Shown here: piece after piece, positions 49,901 through 61,600 of the stretch
Numbering within the stretch: position 1 is the first letter of the stretch
Layout: every line of letters starts with the position of its first letter
Assembly: GCA_006937955.1 (NCBI GenBank)
Contig: SSNP01000095.1
Span: forward strand, 1,023,834-1,087,833
DNA: 64,000 bases
From: Pachypanchax playfairii
Lineage: Eukaryota; Chordata; Actinopteri; Cyprinodontiformes; Aplocheilidae
Reading direction: 5' to 3'
Program-made: the position numbers and the translations under genes
Notes under the pieces: generated by a model
Seen by the model: only the letters and a program-made list of their open reading frames with translations
Databases searched by the model: none
Told to the model about the DNA's origin: nothing

Positions 49901-51544
49901 TCCGGATCCTCTGACTGCAGAGTGGTTTTGAAGGCCCTCTACAGAAAACCATGTTCAGAAAATAAAAACAGATTTTGTAGCAGTTTCACGTTTCGCTGCC
50001 TTTCAGTCATTATTAGACACATAATCCGTCTAACTGGCGTCAGTCGGTCATAGCTGCATTCAGAAGCATCAGTTCTGCCACATATTTGACGTTAGCAGGC
50101 ATTTTATCTTAAATTTAGCAGGAATAAATTCATGGTTTAGTCTGATAAAGTGTGATGTCAAGGTCAAATTTTAGTCCTGGGTAAACAGTAGCAGCATGTC
50201 TCAGTTTTTGTCAGTCTAATTTGTAAGTGGTGCTTTTTCATGCTGAATTAGTATTGATAACATTTACTACTCATCACAATACATGAGCTTTTCTGTGACA
50301 GCTTAGAAATGTTTGCTGTAACATCCTCTATTATTGATGTATGGCTTGTACTTCAGGTAAGTGACCCACTTAATGACAGGAAATGTGTATTTTAAAACAG
50401 TTTTTCAGGAAATGGAGTAAGTTTGAATATAGTCACTTTAGATTAAAAGTCTCTCTGGGTCAGTTACTTGCATTTCAGGGTCTCTTAGTTCATTAAAGTT
50501 ACTTTCACACAAATTACAAGGTTTAATATTAACCTAACTAACCTGTAAAACTGTATTTTTCATGGTTTTACCAGCAGATAGTGTATGCTTTGTTATGTAA
50601 TCTAATATGATACGTATACAAACAAAAAACTGGCAAATTTCACAAACTTCCTTATTTAAATTTTTGCAAATCAGCCATGGCCATCTGTTACATTACCCTC
50701 ATTGTAACACAAATATAGGAAATATATTCCTCGCTCATTCTACCTCCAGCAGGTAGAATGAGATCAAACTGTTCACAGTTTATTCTAAAGTTTCATCAGT
50801 TTATAGTGAGCCAGATGTTTTTAAAAAATCATCTCTCCGTTTTCATACACTGTTTCTTTCACTTCCCCTTCAGATCTGATGAATGCCAGACAGGAAAATG
50901 TGGTTAATACACAGAATTACAGAAGACTGTCGTATTAGTTTATTTGTTTTCCACTCTCTACAATAAAAAAAATTAAATGTGAGTTCTTATTTCAGAATGT
51001 TGATTTTAGATAAGAAGAACATGTTTTTATTTCTATAACACTAATACATGATGAAAGAAGGTGAGAAAGTGTTTCCAGTTATGAATGACCTTTTAGATAC
51101 CTGAAATGTTGGCTGTGGGTTTGTTGAATGACATTCCAGGTATTTTAAATTTTCTTTTTTATGTGGAATGATGGAATTTTGGGTAACAAACGACTCAGAA
51201 AACCTTAGTCCAGCTACTGAGTTGAGCTTCCATGCTTTGTGTTGTACAAACGGAGTATGAAGCGCCATCCTGTGGAAGTGCTTCCTCATCTAGAGGAAGC
51301 ACCACAACTGTAAAGCTACAAGAACTGCAGTCATCACCTGAACTTTAACTGAGTTTTATTCTGCAATAAATGTATGAATATATCCTCAAGTTATCCATGT
51401 AACCCTCTTTGAAAACATTTAAAATTCATCTTGAGTTGTTGTACAAGTCTTTTGAATTGCATTTAAAATAAAAAGCCAATTTTTTCACTGTTATATCACA
51501 TTGTCTTTTAACATTTTAAAAGTATTTAAAAATAAAAATATAAA
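49901..51544. other. asap1-nfx1 intergenic sequence, no gene seen
   Basis: AT-rich DNA between divergent genes. Apart from a perfect hairpin (50734-50762) nothing was recognised. Open frames lack motifs. Confidence 0.55.
50734..50762. repeat. Perfect 12-bp hairpin, intergenic
   Basis: CTCATTCTACCT (50734-50745) and its exact complement AGGTAGAATGAG (50751-50762) flank the loop CCAGC. There is no T run after it and no gene beside it. It may be a transposon relic, a cruciform site or a small structured RNA. Confidence 0.88.
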
Positions 51545-52034
51545 GTGATGTGCAAATGCTTTAGACAGGTATGACAAAATGCATCTTAATAATAAGATGA
51601 TTTCACAAGTATAATTTGTTTATTATCTATTTGAAAAACACGAATCACATCAATTTGTGCTATGAACATCAGTTTCCTTCTCTAAACAGTGTTGGTTGCA
51701 CGTCAGAGATTTTCTAGGTCCAGCAGTTCTGATGAGACAAACGTGCTGTAATTCTGTTTTAGCAGGATGTTGTTAGCTAACTGAAAAGCTGCAGAGTGAA
51801 ACAATCATGGAGATTTATCCTTCATACAGACCTGATCTTAACATCATGGATTTTATTAGTGAGAACATGAAAAGGCAGAAGATATGTCTCCAAGTAGTGA
51901 GTGAGTTCCTTCACGACCTGTGTGCATGTGCATTTTGAAGAATTAATGCTGTTTTAAAGTTACAGCTGCTCACAACAAATATTGATTGCATTTAGATTTT
52001 TTCCACTGCCTAAAACTTTTGCCTAATACTGTAT
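51545..52034 (+). mobile_element. Fossil, internally deleted Tc1-like element
   Basis: The left end (GCAAATGCTTTAGACAGG near 51552) and the complement of the right end (GCAAAAGTTTTAGGCAG near 52022) match as weak inverted ends. Inside, at 51831-51887, one frame reads PDLNIMDFISENMKRQK, which resembles the PDLNPIENLW block around the catalytic Glu of Tc1 transposases. Only about 490 bp remain, so the element is deleted and inactive. Confidence 0.55.
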
Positions 52035-52057
52035 ATTACTATCTATCAAATGTTGTA

Positions 52058-52178
52058 CTAGGGACCAGCTCCATGTGACCCTGAAAGGGAAGAAGCAGGT
52101 TTAGAAAGTGGATGGATGGATGGATGGATGGATGGAAGGACGGACAAACGGGTGGATGCATGGATGGATGGATGGATA
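52058..52178 (+). repeat. LINE-type 3' tail with (GGAT)n microsatellite
   Basis: A stretch reading TGTGACCCTGAAAGGGAAGA and then TTTAGAAAGTGGAT leads into GGAT units with a few variants. In fish, L2/Maui-like LINE and related SINE copies often end in ACCCTG...GAAAATGGATGGATGGAT. Only the tail is present, as expected for a 5'-truncated copy. The element name is not certain. Confidence 0.55.
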
Positions 52179-52439
52179 TTGTTCTTTAACCACGGCTGGC
52201 AAAATATATTTTCAAGCGCTACAACTATTATCTCCCCATCCACTGTAATTTTATATTATATTATTTTATTTCATTTTATTTTCAAAAAGGAAGGGAACTC
52301 TTAAGACTCTTAAAAACATAGCATCAAATCTCTTTTGGTGTCGTTATTGTAGTAACAGGGAGTATTTATTGTTTGTGAAGTTTATTAAACATTTTCCCTC
52401 CTTTCATATGAGATCTTCATCACTCTTTTGTTGTAAAAG

Positions 52440-52675
52440 GACTGAGCGGAAGTTCCGGTTTAGAGTTAACGGCTGGATTTACAACCTTTTCTGTGTTAGT
52501 TGTTTTTACCAAAGCTGGTAGGTGAATTGTAGGCAGACAGGTGGATATTTACTTTTTTAAAGCTTCTAACTAGTTTTAGAACCAGGACGGAAGTAAAGAG
52601 GCGAACAACGTCTCCGAGTGTCCGGTTGAACTTGTCAGCTGTCGGTAAACTTGGAATCAGCAGAATTCAGAGTGA
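52440..52675 (+). promoter_or_regulatory. nfx1: nfx1 promoter and 5' UTR
   Basis: Two ETS-type cores are seen: GCGGAAGTTCCGG (around 52446-52458, two opposed cores overlapping) and ACGGAAGT (about 52587-52594). There is no TATA box before the ATG at 52676. This fits a housekeeping-type promoter driven by ETS/GABP factors. The transcription start is not fixed by sequence. Confidence 0.5.
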
Positions 52676-55600
52676 ATGGCAGAAGGTTCCTCAGGTAACT
52701 ATCTTTATCTAGTACTTTAACCACTGGTGAGCGGACTTACCGAAGTTACCTGTTAATTAAATTAGCTACGTTAACGTGTGTAGTTTAACGTTAGCTAGCA
52801 GTGTTAGCATGTCCCATTTAGCTAGAACTTTTAAAATAACAATATTTTTTATGTTAGTCTGAAAGACGCGTAGCTTAGACTTTATCTGACGTGACAACAT
52901 GTGAGAGAGAACTTTGAAACCGACATTTCATGTAACTTGAAACAGGAGCTGAAGACGTGTGAGCAGTTAGCTCTTTAGCTAGCAGTTCTGTGTCAAAAAC
53001 TGAGAATAATAACGTGTCAGCTGATCAGCAGGTTTTATGTCAGCTTAGTACCCGTTCAAAGGTCTGCAAACCACTGGTTGGTCAAAGCCAGCATGACTCT
53101 GGGATTGTGTTTTATGATTTACATTTAGGACCGGGTTATTATTCGAAGTGTCTTGTATACATGACCAGGACAGGATTTAAGTCTTGAGTCGTTCCTCGTT
53201 TTTTCTGTCTTTTTTAACTAACGAGCAGACGTTTTTTAGTTGATTTGAAGTTATTTAATCTTTCAGTTTTTCTTCACACTTTGGCTAAATTCTGATTCTT
53301 TTAAATCCAAGATAGGACTCTTTTCAGGGGGGTGTTTGTTTAAATCACTTAATACGACTCATCCAGTCTCCTCAGTCGTGCACATTAATCAGAGTTCCAT
53401 CCACACTTAACAGACAACAGAAAATAAAACTTTAAATATATTTATTTAGGAATTTTTAAATGAGTAGCTATTGTAAATTACTTCAGAAGTCACTGGTTGT
53501 ATTTTTTCAGTGGTACTGTCTTTTCTGGTTGCAGATCCACCTGACTTTAATCCAGATGGGCTCTCACAACAAAAACCTCATCAACATAAATCTAGAAGAG
53601 GTCGACCCAGACACAACAACGAGAGGAACCCGAGTAGTTACAGCTATGATCCTTCTCAGCAATATGGACAGTTTCATCAGAGATTTAAACATCCTCTTGA
53701 CCATAATGATTTTAATTCTACAGAGTGTAACCCTCCTCCTTATCAGGGAGACGATGTAGCCAGAAGGAGGGACAGAGGTCGAGGAAGGAGAGAAGGGAAT
53801 AGAGGTTCAAATGGAAATTTTGGTGTTCCAAGTCCCTGGAGGCAAAAATCTGGAAATGACTTTGGTGAATATGGTGCAAGCAGTAGATATACGGGTAGCT
53901 ATCAGTCAGATCCCCTGGATGGACCTGATGGACCCAGCTGGAGGAGAGGAAGCTCGGACAGAGATTTTGAGCAAATTAACAAGGAGCAGGATAGTAAAAA
54001 ATCCAGAAACATGGAACATAAAAGGGGGAAACGGAGGGGAGAAGGCGATCAGGCAAAGGAGAACACTGCAAATGTATCAGCTCACAGGTCCCAAAGAACC
54101 AGCAGTGAAGAAAACTCACTTTTAGAAACCACTGAAAGAGCTCTTCAGAGTAAATCAGCCACACAGTTTCAATATTATAATCACCAGAAGAAACACAACG
54201 ATGTGATGCAACGGCAAGGTCCCATCAAACCACCTAAACCGCCAGATATGAGCTTGGAGAAGAGTACTGGAGGTCAGGATGGTTCTAACTTGGGCAGATC
54301 CTCACAAGATCCTACCTGTAAGGCTGGGAGAGAGTCAGGACCACACAAACCCTTTCAGAACAAAGGAGGAAGAAGAGCCAACCATCAGAACAACAAGCCC
54401 AATCAGAGGAGCTCAGAGAAAATGCCCAAAAACAAAGAAACACAGACAGGTCAGAGTTTCTCCATTTGTTCAGCATCAATGTTTAGATTCCACATTTCAT
54501 CTAGCTACATGTCTGAAACCCAATTTACAATTACATAAGATTTAAAACACACACCAAAATGATCACACCTGGCAGGCTTAAACCAGGAAGTGGGATAGTT
54601 TTGTTGAAAAAATCAATTGATATGATTTTGTACATCTAGAATTGTTCTGATAGTAAACCTGTTTTTTTTTTTAAAGGTCCTTGTGACAACAATTTGATCT
54701 TTGGAGAAGTATTTAAGTAAATGTTTGTTATGTTAAGGGTTAATTATCACCTTTTTTTCTCTCGATAGAGGGTTAATCTGGTTGAAGATGGATAATTATT
54801 CTCTTGAGTTCTGAACCTCTTTCCCCACAGGATGTCTGATTGAACAGCTGTCTGAGGAGAAATATGAGTGCATGGTGTGCTGTGATGTGATTCGGGTCAT
54901 GGCCCCAGTGTGGAGCTGTCAGAGCTGCTTCCACGTCTTCCATCTGAACTGCATCAAGAAATGGGCTCGATCTCCGGCCTCGCAAGCAGACGGTGCGTCT
55001 CGTTAAACACCACATAGTTTACTGCACACAGTATGAGGAATTAACCATAATACTGTTCAGAGGTGCTGTGTCTGACCCCTGCTGATTCAGCCCTGATTTG
55101 TTTCTTTACACTTTGAAAAGCTGTACAGCATCAATCTGCTCGTACTTTACTTAATATCAGAATAAGTTTATTAAAAATTTATTTTCAGAATCAACTGAAG
55201 GTTGGCGCTGTCCTGCCTGTCAGAATGTTGCGTTGAAACACCCGACCACCTACTCCTGCTTCTGTGGTGAGTGTTTGTTTGATTCATGCAAAAAATCTAA
55301 CACCTTTTCCTCCAGCACATCTTAAAAACAGTAATCCGTTTGTTGTTTCTACCCTACATCATCACGTCCCCCTGCTTTGTACCAAACAAAGTCTGTGTTC
55401 TTTTCATCTAATTTTTGATTGGCAGGTAAAGTGACAAACCCCGAGTGGCAGCGCAGTGAGATTCCACACAGCTGTGGTGACATGTGTGGGAAGAAGAGGA
55501 GTGGAGTGGACTGCAACCACCCCTGTAACATGTGAGCTGTGAAAGAATGTTAAAGGACTTTAAAGCAGCTTTTCAGAGCTGACTTTAACATTGGGTTGCC

Positions 55601-58600
55601 AGTTTGGCTGTGAATTGGCTTTGAATTAATGATTGACAAGAACTTTGATGCTGTTAAAAATAAATTTCAGAGCTGAAATGATTAATCAAATCTATGTTTT
55701 ATTTAAACAACGTGACTTCATACTATGATCATACTGTGATAAGTGATCACCTGTTTCACAGGGACACTTATTGCTGTCGGACAACATGCTGACATTGTTT
55801 TCTTTGTGATGGAAGACAAAATATAACAAGGAGAAAACTAATTCAGTCCCATACCATCAGAGATGAACTGTACATGATCCATCTTTAACAGGTGGATCAC
55901 ACAGTGAACTGTGCTGACAGACAGGGACATCTGGAATGTTCTTGACCCCCTGCAGTGATGTCCAGTAGTGAATCAGACCTGTTTTTAATGTAGTGCTGCT
56001 TCAGGGCCACAAATTATGAGCATTCAGTTTGACCTTTGACCTTGTACACCGCACACAGATTTTTCCTGATTCTCAGAACCTCACAATGATATTATGAACT
56101 GTAGATGGATCTTCAAAGTTTTCAAGATTTTAAGCTGAACAACATTTTTCTCAAACTGTTCCACAAAATTTAGACAGTTTAGACACCGATCTGCTACAAA
56201 CTGACAAATTGGTGCCAAATTCAAGCGTTTAGTTGCTTCTGTTCCAACTTTTTTGAGATTTGCCACTGCCATTTAATTTGAAATGAGCTAATATATATAT
56301 ATATATATTTTTTTTAAATAGTAAAATATCTCAGTTTCAGCATCTGATATGTTGTTTTATATTCTGTTGGGAATACAATTTTGGTTTATGAACTTTGAAA
56401 ATCACTTTATTCTCTTTTTAATTTACTTGCTACAGAGTTCCAACTGTTTTGAAATTAGGTTGTAGTTACTAACATGAATGACTGTCAATTTTTAAAACAT
56501 TTTTCTAACTAACTCTAAAAAGGGAATACAAATTTATCCAGAACCTTAAGACCTTTTAAAATGTTTAAGAACTTTGATTTTTGATTTCATAGAGTTTTTT
56601 TGTCATTCTTCTCAGCTTGTGTCATCCTGGACCTTGTCCTCAGTGTCCTGCGTTTGTTACCAAATCCTGCATCTGTGGGAAGACGAGGTGATTTAAATCT
56701 ATCCTGTTTGGTACTTTAACAACATTCTTCTTCTCTGTTTTGACCGTGTTGATGTTATTGTCTTCTTTCAGTCAGCCGATGCGCTGCGGTCAGGCTTCCG
56801 CGCTCCTGTGTGACAAGGTTTGCGGCACTTTACTCAACTGTGGTCAACACAACTGTGTACAGGTGTGCCATGGTGGGATGTGTCAACCCTGCCAGCTGCA
56901 AGTTCAGCAGGGTAAGTTTCAATCATGCTGTAAAAACATTCAACATATAACAACTCCAGCTTGTGTTGTGTGTAAGTTCATCATTCTGTTTTTGTGTTGC
57001 TGTGTAGTTTGTTACTGTGGTGTTAACACTCGTACAGTCCCATGCGGCACAGATGAAGATGGATTTGATGGTTCGGGACATTTCTCTTGTCAAAAAGTGT
57101 GTTCAAAGTAAGTGACTGTGCATCATTACTTGTGTTCATATAAGAAAAGTAATGACTTATTGAAATAAGACCATTGGCTCTTCTGTGTTCAGGATGCTGA
57201 GTTGTAAAGCTCACCAGTGCCAGCAGGTGTGTCACCGTGGGCCGTGTCCACCGTGCCCACGCTCACCGAGCCTGGTTAAGACGTGTCCCTGCGGTCAAAC
57301 CCTGCTGACCAAACTCCTGGAGCTGGGCTACTCTGAGCGACAAAGCTGCTCTGATCCGATCCCCTCGTGTGGAAAAACATGTAACAAACCCTTACCTTGT
57401 GGCTCCAGCGGTGAGAAGAAATTCTGTCCCCACATTTTTTGAGTCTTTGAACAGGGTTTTTTAATCTTGAATACATACTGTCTAATATTGACACAGATAA
57501 TCCTAGTTCTTGAAGAACCTTCAATATTCCCCTGGGATTGGAGTTTAGTGACAGTCTTATTGTAGTTGATGTGTTGGACTGACTCGTGTTATCTGAACTC
57601 AACACTGCAGATAGAAACTCTGATGCATCCGGACCTGTCTGAGCCGGTTTCATGTTGATGTGATTTTTCCTTCATATCAGATCCTTTAACTCGGACCTTC
57701 ACTGTTACTTTATCTATTTATCTGCTAATATTGTTGTTTACAAGAAGGATTTTTATTCAGTGTTCATGTTTTAATGATTTTGGCTTCTGTTTTTAGTAAG
57801 ACGATGTGAAATCAGAACAACTTTCTCCCAGATGAGAACAAAGAACAAACCTGTTTTCTAGAACTAATCAGTTTATAAAACAAACAACCTGAAATTCCAA
57901 TGTTTTTAACATCCTGTATTTCATTTATGTCTTAGTCTGGGATCTATTTTTAAAACATACTATTCTTAGGTTTTTCCTGGTGGTCTATTGTGTGTTTTTA
58001 GTGTAAACAGGATGTGCATTATCTCCGTCCATGTGACGTTCTTAGAGCTTATCAAGAGATAAAGATCTTCTGTTTTTTCAGACACCATCCATTTGTGTTC
58101 AAATTTGTGCCACGAGGGCAGCTGTGGGCCGTGCTCTTTGACCTCAACTATCAGGTGTCGATGTGGCTCCAAAACAAAGGTGCGCAAACATGCTACTAAA
58201 GATATTCAGTTGGTTTTTTTATTTTAACACAACATATTTTAAAGGCTATTTCTGTTATTTCATCTTTTAGGAGGTTCCATGTGAAAAAATCCAATCAGAA
58301 GGTAAAACTTCAACATTTGAGGATGAAATACAAGAAATAAACGTGAATTCTTCTATTTTATTCCACATCTGAAATGTTTTTTATTTAGAGGAACTCGTGT
58401 TTACGTGTGAGAGACGCTGCAACAAGAAACGATCCTGTGGTCGACACAAGTGTGGTGAACTTTGTTGTGTGGTGAGTTTTTACTAAATCTGACTGGATGT
58501 TGTCGTCTGTCTTTAAGATAATCTTATCCAAAACTCACAAGTTTCCACATTGAACAGTTGGATTTTCTCTTTAGAGCGATGATTACAGTCTCACACGCTC

Positions 58601-61600
58601 TCCTTTACACTCAGAACATATGTCTAACAGGTTTGAAAGTAAATTTATCCTGAAAATTTGTTTAAAATCCAGCGATGTGCGAACAAGGCCCTGCAACTCA
58701 CACGAGGAACCTGAGAACCTTTGAGAATGTTTTGAGACACTTTGGAAACTAAGATACATCTTCTGTAAAAGTTAGACAAATTTTGAATGAGTAAAAAACT
58801 GAAAATATGTTTAATGGGAGACTGAAAATAAGCAGGAAATAAATGAGTGATAACTACCAAACGGTTGCAGTTTGAATACATATGCAGCAAAATAAAAGTG
58901 CTTCAATGTCCTACTGTCGTTCTCAGACTGTGAATGCATCTGGAATAAATAAAGTAGTCCGTTCCAGTCCCACCTGGTTCCTGGTCTGTGATTTTGGGTC
59001 ACAAACTTTCTCACAGAGCAAAACATTCAGCAGATGTCTGAATGTTTCTGTTTTTTTTTTCCTGCTGAGGTTTTATGTTTGTTTATTGAACTGTCAGAGA
59101 AAAGATGAAGCTGGAGCACCAGTCTGACGTGGAGCTTCATCTGGTTACGATTCCTCTGCTCACTCAAACAGAACTCAGATGATTTTAAGTAGGTGATTTT
59201 AGGTACTTTTCTTTGAATAAGCTTTTAGACAATCGGATTCATGTGTAGCTCAAAGAACCACAACCTCAGTGTGTCACAGTCCTGCAGGTTTGCTGGAAGT
59301 GGATCTGCGTTTTATAAACTCTGTGTTATGATGTGTTCGAGTCCCTCTCTGTGGTGCCCTCTCTCTATAAGCCATCTGTTTCTCATCTTCTGCAAATCTT
59401 TGGTGTTTCTCAAACATATGGATTAAAAATCAGAGCCTATGAGCTCAAAGTGTGCACATTTGTTTTGCTGCACATTTTTTCCCTTTTTAAATTAAAGTGG
59501 ACTGAGCCATCATGGTGTTCATACTCATGAACAGTCTGACTGTAAACACGTAACAGTAATACAAACCAGGGCTCAGGTTAGAAAACACTTGTTTTTTATT
59601 ATTGAGTGTTTCTGTGTGTTTTGCTGTTAGTGCAACTACAGACTGCAGCTCTGATCTGAGAAGTGTTGAATGTCTGCAGGTGACGTTATTGTTTTTGTTT
59701 GTCTCCTTCTAGAATGTGGAGCACAAGTGTCCCCAGATCTGTGGTTACAAGCTCAACTGTGGCCTCCATCGCTGCCAGGAGCCTTGTCACCGTGGAAACT
59801 GTGATCCCTGCTGGCAGTCCAGTCAGTCCTGTTCTCATGTATTTATAAACCAAACCTCTAAAGCAACACAAATCCAAACTGTTCTGGAAAAAGACCTAAT
59901 TAGAAGTGTTTACATCTAAGAGCAGAGGAATGTATTCAAGGAGCAGATAAAATACTTCAAGTAGTAAAAAGTTCAATTTAGGTCTTCTTAAAATTTAGGA
60001 TTCTTTAAATCTTTTCTTTCTTGTCTTTCCTTTGTCATGTTATATTTGGCACTGAGTGTGTCTCCCCCTGTTGGCAGGTTTTGATGAGCTGACGTGTCAC
60101 TGTGGGCTCACTGTGTTGTACCCACCGATCCCTTGTGGCACAAAACCACCAGAGTGTAAAAACCTGTGCACCAGGAGACACGAGTGTGACCACCCTGGTA
60201 AGATGTGACAATAACTGTTTACAGTGCAGCTTTACACAGTAACTTTTAAATCTTCTTTCATTTACCTCCAATTTAGTGTTTCACAACTGCCACAGCGAGG
60301 ATAAATGTCCACCGTGCACATACCTCACTCAGAAATGGTGCATGGGAAAGCATGAGGTAATTTCTACAAAGCTGGGAATTGACTTGTCAGTTTTTCTAAT
60401 GAAATAAAGTGATGCTCATTCTTTGACACGTAGCAACGCAGTAACATCCCATGCCATCTGCAAGACATTTCCTGTGGCCTGACATGTAATAAGCTGCTGC
60501 CCTGTGAAATGCACCGCTGCAAACGGCTCTGCCACCGAGGGGAGTGTCTGCCTGAAGGCGGCTGCATGCAGCCCTGCTCGCTGCCTCGTCCAGACTGCGG
60601 CCATCCGTGTTCAGCTCCGTGTCATAGAGGCAGCAGCTGTCCGAGCACCACCTGCACTGCAAAGGTACAACACACACAAACAGCTGCTCAACTCCTCAAA
60701 ATTTGTGCAGAAAGCTCTGGATTCATGGATTCAACGTTTTTCCTCCATAAAAACTGTTTTCAGTTTGTCGTATTGCAGCTGCGTGTGTCTTATTTCAGTT
60801 GTTCATATCTGCCCTGGAACCGTGTAACCTTATTCAATGTTTAACTTTTATAACAATAATCTTTAGAATGTTACAATTTATAAAAATTCATATTTTTTTT
60901 AATTAAAATTCCATAATAAAACCTCCCACTGCTTGCAAGAGTTACTCATAAAGAGCTGTGGGATCTGATATAAGCGTGTTATATCATTTATTTATCAAAT
61001 TAATGTAACTGTAATCAAATACAGTTACTGAGGAAACAGTGTAATAAATGTGTTTCTTATGACAATATTCAAGCTTAATGTTGATGTTCATTTTATTAAT
61101 TGGAATGTTTTTCTTTTGCGGGTGTTTGATTCTGCTTCTCGCTTCTCAAATAAGGTCTTCATCATGTGGCTCATCTTCATTTGTTCACAGGTAGCGCTTC
61201 AGTGTGACTGCGGTCGGAGAAAAGAATCTGTTGCCTGTACAGAAGCTGCCAGTTCTTACCAGAGGTCAGTTATTCTCGTTGTATGTGTGGGATTCTGTAA
61301 CTTTTAAAAGCGTAACAGTTCAGACGTTCTGTTTCTGCTCTCCAGGTATACAGCCATCGCCATGGCCAGTAAACTGTCAGACATGCAGCTCGGTGACTCC
61401 ATGGATATCGGCCCGCTCCTCACCAGGAAGGAGCTCAAACAGACGAGGTAGAGTTAAAGAGTTTGAACTAAATGTTTGCTAATATTGTTAAATATTTTGT
61501 ATGGTGATTAAAATAGCATGCAGTTTCCAGACACAGTTGGGACGCTGTGTAAAATGTAAATGATAACAATCTTATAAAACCATACATAACATTAACATCC

